Assembly (NCBI GenBank): GCA_016303085.1
Contig: JAEDMI010000045.1
Location: forward strand, 1 to 13,079
DNA from: Acetatifactor sp.
GTDB lineage: Bacteria > Bacillota > Clostridia > Lachnospirales > Lachnospiraceae
Direction: 5' to 3'
DNA: 13,079 nucleotides
This document shows positions 1 to 6,494 of this stretch, one piece after another; the first letter of the stretch is position 1; each line of letters starts with the position of its first letter. The notes beneath the pieces are model-generated. The model saw only the letters and a list, made by a program, of their open reading frames with translations. It did no database searches and had not been told where the DNA came from. The translations under genes were made by a program, and so were the position numbers.

Positions 1-88
1 CATCTCGTGAGTGCGGCTTCGCGCCCTGACCCGCCATGCCTCCCTCGATTACGCGCTTCGCGCTCCATCTCGTGAGTGCGGCTTCGCC
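1..88. repeat. GC-rich tandem repeat, about 65-bp period, cut by the window edge
   Basis: The 22 bases at 1-22 recur exactly at 66-87, giving a direct repeat with a 65-bp period. Only one full unit plus a partial copy is visible, and the array probably continues to the left of the window. The unit is rich in G and C. In the same order it shares short blocks with the 67-bp repeat at 6495-6645: GCCTCC, then ATTACG, then CTCG, then GCTTCGC. I infer that both belong to one dispersed repeat family. It lies downstream of the RNase J gene, beyond a hairpin. Nothing suggests that it is coding. Confidence 0.7.
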
Positions 89-93
89 GTATT

Positions 94-152
94 GCCCATA
101 CAATGAATCGACATGGTGCCGAGCAAGCTCGCCCCATGCGCTTCATTTGGGC
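94..152. repeat. 59-nt imperfect inverted repeat after the RNase J stop
   Basis: The arms pair from GCCCA at 94-98 with TGGGC at 148-152, inwards through AATGAA/TTCATT and CATGG/CCATG, to GAGC/GCTC around the apex at 124-127. About two dozen base pairs form, with a few small bulges. The structure starts 11 nt beyond the RNase J stop codon. No T-run follows on the minus strand, so it is not a standard intrinsic terminator. It could stabilise the 3' end of the mRNA or mark an inserted element. Confidence 0.65.
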
Positions 153-163
153 AGCATGGCTCA

Positions 164-1837
164 TTAAACCTCCATGATTATCGGCAGTATCATGGGACGG
201 CGCTTGGTTTTTTTCCAAACATAATCGCTGAGGGCATCCTTTGTGGTATTCTTCAGCTTGCCCCAGTCGGTAATGCCCCTGTCAAGGCACTTCTGAATTG
301 CCTCGTCCACAGTGTGGCGGGCTTCCTCAATCAGTTCGTCGGATTCTTTCACATAGACAAATCCCCGCGACACAATGTCCGGGCCTGCCACAAGTTGTCC
401 GTTGTATCTGTCAAGACTCATAACCACTATCATAATTCCGTCTTCAGCCAGATGTTGTCTGTCGCGCAGCACTACGTTGCCAACATCGCCGACGCCCAGA
501 CCGTCTACCAGAATCGCACCGGTAGGCACCTTGCCCGTAACCTTTGCACTGTCCTCACCCAGCTCAATGACATCACCGGAGGAGAGAATGAATATATTTT
601 CCTTGTCTATCCCAAGGCTCTGAGCAATCTTCGCCTGAGCCTTCAGGTGCTTGTACTCGCCGTGAACGGGAATAGCGTATTTCGGCTGCACCAACGTATA
701 AATCAGCTTGATTTCTTCCTGACAGGCATGTCCCGAAACATGGGCATCCTGGAAAATCACATCCGCGCCCTTGCGCAGCAGCTCGTTGATAACCTTGGTG
801 ACGGATTTCTCGTTTCCGGGAATGGGGTTGGAAGAAAAGATAACCGTATCTCCCGCGCCTATGGTAATCTTGCGGTGCATGCCGTTTGCCATACGGCTCA
901 ATGCCGCCATGCTCTCTCCCTGACTGCCTGTGGTGATAATAACCTGCTGGTCGTCGGGATAATTCTTCATCTGGTCTATCTCAATCAACGTATTTTCAGG
1001 TATATTGATGCACTCCAGATTTCTGGCTGTCTCAATAATGCTGACCATGCTGCGGCCTTCCACGCATACTTTTTTCCCGAACTTGTATGCTGTGTTGATA
1101 ATCTGTTGCACACGGTCCACGTTGGACGCAAAGGTTGCCACGAAAATTCTGGTATTCCTGTGCTCCTCAAAAAGGTTGTCAAAGGTCTTGCCCACCGTTC
1201 TCTCGGAAGGTGTAAAGCCCGGGCGCTCCGCATTGGTGGAATCGCACATCAGAGCCAGCACGCCCTTCTTTCCCAGCTCGGCAAAACGCTGAAGGTCAAT
1301 GGCATCGCCGAACACCGGTGTATAATCCACCTTAAAGTCTCCGGTGTGTACCACCACTCCCGCCGGAGAATATATTGCAAGGGCTGCCGCATCCACAATA
1401 CTGTGGTTTGTCCTGATAAATTCCACACGGAACTGCCCCAGATTGATGGACTGTCCGAACTTCACCACCTTGCGCTTTGTGCCCTTCATGAGATTGTGCT
1501 CACGAAGCTTGTTCTCAATGATGCCCATGGTAAGCCGGGTGGCATAAATCGGCACATTGACATCACGAAGTACATAGGGCAGAGCTCCGATATGATCCTC
1601 ATGTCCGTGGGTAATCATAAAGCCCTTTACCCTGTCCAGGTTATCCTTCAGATAAGTCACATCGGGAATGACCAAATCAATTCCCAGCATATCGTCTGCC
1701 GGGAAGGACAGACCGCAGTCCACCACAATAATACTGTCCTCATACTCGAAGGCAGTAATGTTCATACCAATTTGTTCCAAGCCTCCCAGAGGGATAATTT
1801 TCAGCTTGGAACCGCTGTTATTCTCTTTTTTCTTCAA
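164..1837 (-). CDS. rnj: Ribonuclease J (metallo-beta-lactamase/beta-CASP RNase)
   Basis: This is a 557-residue cytoplasmic RNase with 5'-to-3' exonuclease and endonuclease activity, central to mRNA decay and rRNA maturation in Firmicutes. The N-terminal metallo-beta-lactamase domain carries the zinc motif H77-x-H79-x-D81-H82, with H145 (RTNHS) and D167 (HTGDFKVD) as further metal ligands. The beta-CASP part follows, with HVSGHACQEE and the late IPVHGEYKHL motif, then a C-terminal domain. Length is typical for RNase J. The start is a TTG at 1835-1837, chosen because GGAGG at 1846-1850 sits 8 nt upstream; the only nearby ATG is followed at once by TGA. The first 20 nt overlap the end of the Fur-family gene, which implies translational coupling. 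It is the last gene of the ireB operon. Whether it is RNase J1 or J2 cannot be told from the window. Confidence 0.97.
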   Translation of the reverse strand: MKKKENNSGSKLKIIPLGGLEQIGMNITAFEYEDSIIVVDCGLSFPADDMLGIDLVIPDVTYLKDNLDRVKGFMITHGHEDHIGALPYVLRDVNVPIYATRLTMGIIENKLREHNLMKGTKRKVVKFGQSINLGQFRVEFIRTNHSIVDAAALAIYSPAGVVVHTGDFKVDYTPVFGDAIDLQRFAELGKKGVLALMCDSTNAERPGFTPSERTVGKTFDNLFEEHRNTRIFVATFASNVDRVQQIINTAYKFGKKVCVEGRSMVSIIETARNLECINIPENTLIEIDQMKNYPDDQQVIITTGSQGESMAALSRMANGMHRKITIGAGDTVIFSSNPIPGNEKSVTKVINELLRKGADVIFQDAHVSGHACQEEIKLIYTLVQPKYAIPVHGEYKHLKAQAKIAQSLGIDKENIFILSSGDVIELGEDSAKVTGKVPTGAILVDGLGVGDVGNVVLRDRQHLAEDGIMIVVMSLDRYNGQLVAGPDIVSRGFVYVKESDELIEEARHTVDEAIQKCLDRGITDWGKLKNTTKDALSDYVWKKTKRRPMILPIIMEV

Positions 1838-2288
1838 TCACATTTCCTCCACATTCTACACAATAGCCGTAGAGCTTAACCTCGTGATTCACAACAGAAA
1901 ATCCGGTGGTGGCGGTAATCTTCTCTTCCAGTTCCTCCAGCAGGTCATCCTGAAAGGAGATTACCTTACCGCATTTCATACAAATCAAATGGTGATGATG
2001 GTGCTTTTGTTCCCGGTTAGGAGCACTACCCATCTCGTAACGCACAAAACCATCATCAAAGTTGATTCGGTCAATCAGATGCAGCTCATTCAACAACTGT
2101 ATTGTTCTATAAACAGTAGCCAGTCCTATCTCCGGACAGTCTACTTTTACAAGCGCAAAAATTTCTTCGGCAGTGAGATGTTCTTCAGGGCAGGATGCAA
2201 TAGCCTCCAATACCATCAGACGCTGGTTGGTGACTTTCAATCCCTTCTCCCTCAACAACTTTTTAAATTCCTCTCTGTCTACTGCCAT
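1818..2288 (-). CDS. Fur/PerR-family metal-dependent transcriptional repressor
   Basis: This 156-residue protein has the Fur-family layout. An N-terminal winged helix contains the recognition segment GLATVYRTIQLL (residues 55-66). A dimerisation and metal-binding half follows, with a five-histidine run at 96-100, C103-x-x-C106 and a second pair C143-x-x-C146 for the structural zinc. Such proteins sense Fe2+, peroxide (PerR) or zinc and bind operators as dimers. Sequence reading alone does not separate Fur from PerR or Zur, so no symbol is given. The ATG at 2286-2288 has an AGGG site overlapping the stop codon of the DUF1292 gene. The end overlaps the RNase J gene by 20 nt. I saw no obvious Fur box at the operon promoter, so autoregulation is not shown. 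Confidence 0.93.
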   Translation of the reverse strand: MAVDREEFKKLLREKGLKVTNQRLMVLEAIASCPEEHLTAEEIFALVKVDCPEIGLATVYRTIQLLNELHLIDRINFDDGFVRYEMGSAPNREQKHHHHHLICMKCGKVISFQDDLLEELEEKITATTGFSVVNHEVKLYGYCVECGGNVIEEKRE

Positions 2289-2297
2289 ATCGTAACC

Positions 2298-2561
2298 CTA
2301 CACAAACTTCACATCATCCAGCATATTCTCAAATACACCGGCAACCGCGGAAAGCTCCTCATCGTCGGAGACAATGGTGAAGACGCTCTCCTCCTCCCCA
2401 TCCTTTGAAATATCTTTTAAAATCAGTGCCTCCCCGTCACCCTCCTCAAAATCGGTGACAAGAATATAATTTACCCCACCTATTCTGGTCTGCTCCAGAA
2501 CATAAAACTCTACCGGTTCCTCTCCGTCCGGATTAAAGGTAATTTTTTCCAACTTTGCCAT
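2298..2561 (-). CDS. DUF1292 family small acidic protein
   Basis: This 87-residue soluble protein of unknown function is strongly acidic. It matches the DUF1292 (YrzB-like) pattern: an N-terminal beta-rich part with EFYVLEQTRIGGVNYILVTD, then ALILKDIS, and an acidic tail ending ENMLDDVKFV. No catalytic motif, signal peptide or membrane segment is visible. The ATG at 2559-2561 is preceded by GGGAG about 7 nt upstream. The gene lies between ruvX and the Fur-family gene, a position this family commonly holds in Clostridia. Co-transcription is therefore likely, but it says nothing firm about function. Confidence 0.88.
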   Translation of the reverse strand: MAKLEKITFNPDGEEPVEFYVLEQTRIGGVNYILVTDFEEGDGEALILKDISKDGEEESVFTIVSDDEELSAVAGVFENMLDDVKFV

Positions 2562-2626
2562 ATTTTCTCCCTCTGTACCGGTAACGGTTCACCCATTTAT
2601 CCGTCGGCGGAATGTACATTGCCGGC

Positions 2627-3073
2627 TTATTTTTGCATGTCTGAACCGTTATCCATACTGCGTCTGTCGAGATATCCCTGCAAAATCAGGGATGCAGCAA
2701 TCATATCCACATAATCTTTTCTGTTTTCCCTACGGACTCCGGCTTCCATCATAGCTCTGTCCGCCGCTACGGTAGTCAGCCTCTCATCCCACATATACAC
2801 GGGCAATCCCGTCCTGCGCTCCAGCTTCTCCTTAAATTCCATGGTAAGATCCACTCTCGCACCCTCTGTGGCATTCATGTTCTTGGGAAGCCCCAAAACA
2901 ATTTCTCCCACTTCATACTCGGTAATCAATTCTTCAATGCGCGCAAGAGTCTGTCGCAATTTATTTTCTTCTTTGCGCCTTATGATTTCCACGCCTTGAG
3001 CTGTCACAAACAAGCTGTCACTGACTGCCACTCCAACCGTCTTTGAGCCGAAATCAAGCCCCATTATACGCAT
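2627..3073 (-). CDS. ruvX: RuvX/YqgF Holliday junction resolvase-like nuclease
   Basis: This 148-residue protein has an RNase H-like fold of the YqgF/RuvX family. In bacteria the family is linked to pre-16S rRNA 5'-end maturation, and some members cleave Holliday junctions in vitro. The expected acidic sites are present: D7 in GLDFGSKTVGVAVSD (5-19), E97 in WDERLT (95-100) and D123 in YVDMIAASLIL. The conserved LGLPKNMN segment lies at 60-67. Length is normal for the family. The ATG at 3071-3073 follows GGAGGAG, which overlaps the TAG stop of ireB (TAGGAGGAG), so the two are tightly coupled. About 65 nt separate it from the DUF1292 gene. Confidence 0.96.
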   Translation of the reverse strand: MRIMGLDFGSKTVGVAVSDSLFVTAQGVEIIRRKEENKLRQTLARIEELITEYEVGEIVLGLPKNMNATEGARVDLTMEFKEKLERRTGLPVYMWDERLTTVAADRAMMEAGVRRENRKDYVDMIAASLILQGYLDRRSMDNGSDMQK

Positions 3074-3083
3074 GGGTCTCCTC

Positions 3084-3347
3084 CTATTGCCAATTCTTTG
3101 TACGAATATATTCCGTCAGCAGTTCTTCCACAAGTTCATCCCGCTCCACCTTCATAATCAGGCTTCTGGCATTCTTGTGGCTGGTGATATAGGTGGGATC
3201 TCCACTCATAATATATCCCACAATCTGATTGACCGGATTATACCCCTTTTCCGTCAATGCTTCATACACGGTAGCCAGCACCAGATTCGCTCCGGTCTCA
3301 GGTTCTGCCTCAACCTTGAAGTATTGTGTATTTCCTAAGTCCTGCAT
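3084..3347 (-). CDS. ireB: IreB family regulatory phosphoprotein (DUF965)
   Basis: This is a small soluble protein of the IreB/DUF965 family. In Enterococcus faecalis, IreB is a substrate of the IreK Ser/Thr kinase and a negative regulator of cephalosporin resistance. The family core is clear: ATVYEALTEKGYNPVNQIVGYIMSGDPTYITSHKNARSLI, then ERDELVEELLTEYI. Three in-frame ATGs lie within 15 nt (3359, 3353, 3347). I chose 3347 (87 residues, MQDLGNTQYF) because GAGGA lies 5 nt upstream and because family members tend to begin at this point; 3359 (91 residues) has a poor ribosome binding site. The gene opens the operon that continues through ruvX, DUF1292, the Fur-family gene and RNase J. Confidence 0.93.
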   Translation of the reverse strand: MQDLGNTQYFKVEAEPETGANLVLATVYEALTEKGYNPVNQIVGYIMSGDPTYITSHKNARSLIMKVERDELVEELLTEYIRTKNWQ

Positions 3348-3407
3348 ACTCATCCTCATTTTCTCGGTGCATTCCGAACTGTACCAAATTTATAACTACT
3401 ATTTTTT

Positions 3408-3436
3408 ACTATAACTCATTTGCATACAAAATTCAA
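3408..3436 (-). promoter_or_regulatory. Sigma-A promoter of the ireB operon
   Basis: On the minus strand TTGAAT (3431-3436) and TATAGT (3408-3413) are separated by exactly 17 nt. This matches the -35 and -10 consensus at 4 and 5 of 6 positions. Transcription should start near 3401, giving a leader of roughly 55 nt before ireB. The -35 box begins 1 nt after the mtaB stop codon (3438-3440), and there is no terminator between them. Read-through from mtaB is therefore also possible. Confidence 0.75.
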
Positions 3437-3437
3437 G

Positions 3438-4871
3438 CTACACGAGAATTTCTTCGGTCAGAAAGCCGCTCACGCGAACCTTGACAATCGTATTTGCGGG
3501 CGGTGCCTCCTCCGCCTTCACCGCAACCTTCACATAATCCTTTGTATGCCCCACTCTCCAGAGTTCACCGTCAATTTCCACGGATTCTTCCAGGAGCACC
3601 TCGGCTTCCCGACCTATGTATAGCTTGCGGAACTGCGCAGACTGCCTCTTTTCCATGGCGAACAGTTCATTGCTTCTGGAGGTCTTCACCTGCTCCGGCA
3701 CCTGATTCGGCATTCCGGCAGCTGCGGTACCCTCACGTCTGGAATACTTAAAAATATGCATTTCATAAAAGCGGACCTTCTCCAGAAAGTTCTTTGTCTG
3801 AGCAAATTCTTCCTCAGTCTCCCCGGGAAAGCCCACGATGACATCCGTGGTTATGGCAGGATGATCAAAAGCTCTCCTTAGCTGTTCCACACCGCTATAG
3901 TATTCCCCGGCAGTATAATGTCTATTCATTCTTTGTAAGGTTGCATCACACCCGCTCTGCAGCGACAGGTGAAAATGAGGACAGACCTTCGGCAGCGCAG
4001 CCAACCTGTCCGCAGCCTCCGCCGTCACAATCCTGGGTTCCAGAGAGCCCAGACGAATCCTTTCCAGTCCCGGAATATCATGGATCATCTCCACCAAATC
4101 GATGATTTTACTTCTTCCGGAGTAATCCCGTCTCTCTCCGGTTCGATGTACCTCCACACTCTTTCCCTGTTTCCATTCTTCCTCATCAAAATCGATGCCG
4201 TAGGAACTGATATGAATACCGGTCAGAACAATCTCCTTATAACCGGCCTCCACCATGCCCTGAATCTCCTTCAAAACATCTTCAGCCCGGCGGCTTCTCA
4301 CACGCCCTCTGGCAAGAGGAATGGCACAATAAGTACAGAACTGGTTACAGCCGTCCTGAATTTTAATATAAGCGCGGGTATGCTCTGCAGTCTGCTTCAG
4401 TGTCATTTCCTCGTACTCATAGGTATCATTGATATCTATGACAGTGGTATCGTTCAGAGTCTTGTCGCCGGTATACCGCAAATCCCCCATAACCGCTTCG
4501 TCATGCTTTGAGCTTGCCGCCTCTCTTTTTGCCAGAAATTCCTCCAGAATTTCCACGATATCCTTTTTACGGTTGTTGCCTATGGCAAGGTCAATGCTCG
4601 CATCCTTCTCAATGGTTTTCTGCCCGGTCTGCACATAGCAGCCCACAGCAACCACCACAGCCTCCGGATTCAGTTGTTTTGCCCTGTGCAACATCTGACG
4701 GCTCTTCCTGTCGGCGATGTTTGTGACAGTACAGGTATTCACAATATAGATATCCGCTCTGCTGTCAAATGGTACAATACAATATCCTTTTTCCTGTAAT
4801 TTTTGTTGCATAACTTCTATTTCATAGGAATTTACCTTGCAGCCCAGATTGTGTAATGCTACATTTTTCAT
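3438..4871 (-). CDS. mtaB: tRNA t6A37 methylthiotransferase MtaB
   Basis: This is a radical SAM enzyme that converts t6A37 to ms2t6A37 in tRNAs reading ANN codons. The N-terminal methylthiotransferase domain has its three cluster cysteines: C11 (NLGCKVNSYE), C47 (VNTCTVT) and C78 (VGCYV). The radical SAM motif C175-x3-C179-x2-C182 (CNQFCTYC) follows, then LGSLEPRIV, the TTDVIVGFPGETEEEF segment and a C-terminal TRAM-like region. LGCKVNSYE and the LARGRVRSR context point to the MtaB rather than the MiaB or RimO branch. The ATG at 4869-4871 (477 residues) has GAGGA 5 nt upstream; a GTG at 4883 would add four residues and is less likely. A charged stretch at about residues 228-254 looks like a small insertion. 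The gene is divergent from the HPr-like gene, and no strong minus-strand promoter was seen between them. Confidence 0.95.
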   Translation of the reverse strand: MKNVALHNLGCKVNSYEIEVMQQKLQEKGYCIVPFDSRADIYIVNTCTVTNIADRKSRQMLHRAKQLNPEAVVVAVGCYVQTGQKTIEKDASIDLAIGNNRKKDIVEILEEFLAKREAASSKHDEAVMGDLRYTGDKTLNDTTVIDINDTYEYEEMTLKQTAEHTRAYIKIQDGCNQFCTYCAIPLARGRVRSRRAEDVLKEIQGMVEAGYKEIVLTGIHISSYGIDFDEEEWKQGKSVEVHRTGERRDYSGRSKIIDLVEMIHDIPGLERIRLGSLEPRIVTAEAADRLAALPKVCPHFHLSLQSGCDATLQRMNRHYTAGEYYSGVEQLRRAFDHPAITTDVIVGFPGETEEEFAQTKNFLEKVRFYEMHIFKYSRREGTAAAGMPNQVPEQVKTSRSNELFAMEKRQSAQFRKLYIGREAEVLLEESVEIDGELWRVGHTKDYVKVAVKAEEAPPANTIVKVRVSGFLTEEILV

Positions 4872-4904
4872 ATGATTCCTCACTTTTTTTGTAATGATTT
4901 AACC

Positions 4905-4933
4905 TTGACTTTTATACGCTTTACCCTTAATAT
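4905..4933 (+). promoter_or_regulatory. Sigma-A promoter of the HPr-like gene
   Basis: TTGACT (4905-4910) and TAATAT (4928-4933) are spaced by 17 nt, with the expected start of transcription near 4940. The leader is about 33 nt and includes AAGGAGGT at 4959-4966, 7 nt before the ATG. I saw no operator or riboswitch structure in this short leader. Confidence 0.72.
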
Positions 4934-4973
4934 GTAGTCAGAAGGTATGACACTCATTAAGGAGGTAACAAAA

Positions 4974-5204
4974 ATGAAAACAGTACAGATTTCTTTAAAT
5001 TCCATCGACAAAGTAAAGTCCTTTGTAAATGATATCACCAAGTTTGATTACGATTTCGATTTGGTATCCGGAAGATATGTTATTGATGCCAAGTCCATCA
5101 TGGGTATCTTCAGTCTGGATCTTTCCAAACCCATCGACTTGAACATTCACGCAGAGGACGGTGCAGACGAGGTATTGGCTGTTCTGAAGCCTTACATCGT
5201 ATAA
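4974..5204 (+). CDS. HPr-like (Crh-type) protein lacking the phosphocarrier histidine
   Basis: This 76-residue protein has the HPr fold signature. The segment DAKSIMGIFSLDL (residues 38-50) matches the stretch around HPr Ser46, with S41 at the Ser46 position, and the C-terminal half fits HPr as well. However, the GxHARP motif that carries the phosphorylated His15 is absent. In an ungapped alignment from S41, S10 falls at that position inside LNSIDKV. It therefore cannot accept phosphate from Enzyme I at the usual site and is unlikely to be a PTS phosphocarrier. By analogy with Bacillus Crh, a role as a Ser-phosphorylated regulatory partner is possible but unproven. The ATG at 4974 is chosen over 4947 because of AAGGAGGT 7 nt upstream. 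The gene is monocistronic, with its own promoter and terminator, and is the only plus-strand gene here. Confidence 0.9.
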   Translation: MKTVQISLNSIDKVKSFVNDITKFDYDFDLVSGRYVIDAKSIMGIFSLDLSKPIDLNIHAEDGADEVLAVLKPYIV

Positions 5205-5242
5205 TCTGTGTATACATAACAGATAACTTAATCAAAGAAAAG

Positions 5243-5285
5243 AGAAAAGCTCCAGAGGGCGCAATCACTTTGGAGCTTTCTTTTT
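5243..5285. terminator. Intrinsic terminator between convergent genes, probably bidirectional
   Basis: AAAGCTCCA (5246-5254) pairs with TGGAGCTTT (5271-5279). The stem extends by three more pairs, including one G-T, to about 12 bp with a 10-nt loop. On the plus strand CTTTTT (5280-5285) follows, a good terminator for the HPr-like gene. On the minus strand the tail is T-rich but broken (TTCTCTTTTCTTT), so it may also end thiI transcription, less efficiently. Confidence 0.85.
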
Positions 5286-5288
5286 GCC

Positions 5289-6467
5289 TTACTCGACGAT
5301 AATCAATTCATCTGTCTCTAATGCGGTTTTCACCAGTTCATCTATCTTTTCATCCAAATTGTGCTCATGGCGACGAATAATATTCACATTAGGCTTTGTC
5401 ACGGGATGCTTTGCCACAAAAATGGTACAACAGTCTTCAAAGGGAAGAATGGAAGTCTCAAAAGTATCAATTCTCTTTGAAACTGCCACGATTTCTTCTT
5501 TGTCAAAACCAATCAGCGGACGGTAGACCGGAAGTTCGCACACCTCGTTTGTGGCAATCAGGGAACTCATGGTCTGTGACGCCACCTGCCCGATGCTCTC
5601 TCCCGTAATCAGACCCAGGCAGCCCGTCTCCTTCGCAATATGCTCCGCAATGCGCATCATGTAACGGCGCATGATAATCGTCAGTTCCTCGTGCGGACAC
5701 TTCTCGTGAATATAGAGCTGAATATCCGTAAAGTTGATGACGTGAAGGTAAATAGGCCCGGTGTACTTTGAAACCAGTCTTGCCAGGTCCACAACCTTCT
5801 GTTTTGCCCTCTCACTTGTATAAGGAGGTGCATGAAAATAGACTGCGTCAATCTTTACGCCACGCTTTGCTATCATATAACCCGCTACCGGAGAATCAAT
5901 GCCGCCGGACAAGAGCAGCATGGCTTTGCCGCCCGTCCCCACCGGCATACCTCCCGGGCCCGGAATAATTTCTGAGTAAATATAAATTTTTTCCCGGATT
6001 TCCACATTCAGCAAAATTTCAGGTTCATGCACATCTACGCTCATCTCAGGATAAGCGTTCAGAATTGCTTCACCCAAATCGGCATTGACCTCCATGGAGT
6101 CCTTGGGATAGTTTTTACGGGCACGCCGGCAATTCACCTTAAAGGTCTTATTTTTATCGGGGTATACATCATCCACATACTTTACAACAGTTTCGCAGAG
6201 CTTTTCAAAGCCTTCGTCTTCCGCATAAATCATAGGACAGATGCCTGAAATTCCAAATACATGCTGCAGATGTTCCACCGCCTCATCGTAGTCGAAGTCG
6301 CCTTCCGCTTCCACAAAGATACGACCCTGAGTCTTCGTAATCAGGAACTTGCCCTCACATTTTTTCAGTGCAAATTTCATCTGATGAATCAGAGCATCCT
6401 CGAACAGATAACGGTTTCTTCCTTTGATGCCTATTTCGGCATACTTTATCAAAAAAGCTGTAAACAT
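5289..6467 (-). CDS. thiI: tRNA 4-thiouridine synthase ThiI (no rhodanese domain)
   Basis: ThiI adenylates U8 of tRNA and transfers sulfur to it, making s4U, a near-UV sensor; in many bacteria it also feeds thiazole synthesis. The 392-residue protein has an N-terminal ferredoxin-like/THUMP region (about 1-165) and a PP-loop ATP pyrophosphatase domain with SGGIDS at 187-192. The conserved PFEDCCTIF segment (C346, C347) holds the catalytic cysteine region. The C-terminal rhodanese domain of the Escherichia coli enzyme is missing, as in Bacillus. Sulfur is then expected to come directly from a dedicated cysteine desulfurase, which fits the NifS-like gene upstream. The ATG at 6465-6467 has AGGAAG close upstream. 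It is separated from the desulfurase gene by repeats and a hairpin. Confidence 0.97.
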   Translation of the reverse strand: MFTAFLIKYAEIGIKGRNRYLFEDALIHQMKFALKKCEGKFLITKTQGRIFVEAEGDFDYDEAVEHLQHVFGISGICPMIYAEDEGFEKLCETVVKYVDDVYPDKNKTFKVNCRRARKNYPKDSMEVNADLGEAILNAYPEMSVDVHEPEILLNVEIREKIYIYSEIIPGPGGMPVGTGGKAMLLLSGGIDSPVAGYMIAKRGVKIDAVYFHAPPYTSERAKQKVVDLARLVSKYTGPIYLHVINFTDIQLYIHEKCPHEELTIIMRRYMMRIAEHIAKETGCLGLITGESIGQVASQTMSSLIATNEVCELPVYRPLIGFDKEEIVAVSKRIDTFETSILPFEDCCTIFVAKHPVTKPNVNIIRRHEHNLDEKIDELVKTALETDELIIVE

Positions 6468-6494
6468 TAGTCTTCCTTTCTGTCACGTATTAAT

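Noticed and set aside
94..152. Rho-independent terminator of RNase J
   Set aside because: The stem is long and bulged and no T-run follows on the minus strand, so I record it as an inverted repeat only. Factor-dependent termination there cannot be excluded.
113..1879. A 588-codon open frame on the plus strand, antisense to RNase J
   Set aside because: It is very long but mirrors the RNase J gene over its whole length. It has no ribosome binding site or recognisable domain, and its composition (rich in His, Leu, Asn, Cys) is typical of an antisense shadow of a well-conserved gene.
1668..2408. A 246-codon plus-strand open frame across the RNase J/Fur/DUF1292 boundaries
   Set aside because: It spans three clearly supported minus-strand genes and has no family motif or start signal.
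2580..2626. Small palindromes (ACCGGTAACGGT, AATGTACATT, GCCGGC) between ruvX and the DUF1292 gene
   Set aside because: They are short, do not combine into one stable structure and have no T-run. A regulatory role cannot be argued from the sequence.
4884..4960. Minus-strand promoter for mtaB (TATAAA within the divergent gap)
   Set aside because: A TATAAA-like -10 is present, but no acceptable -35 lies at 16-18 nt, so it was not listed as a feature.
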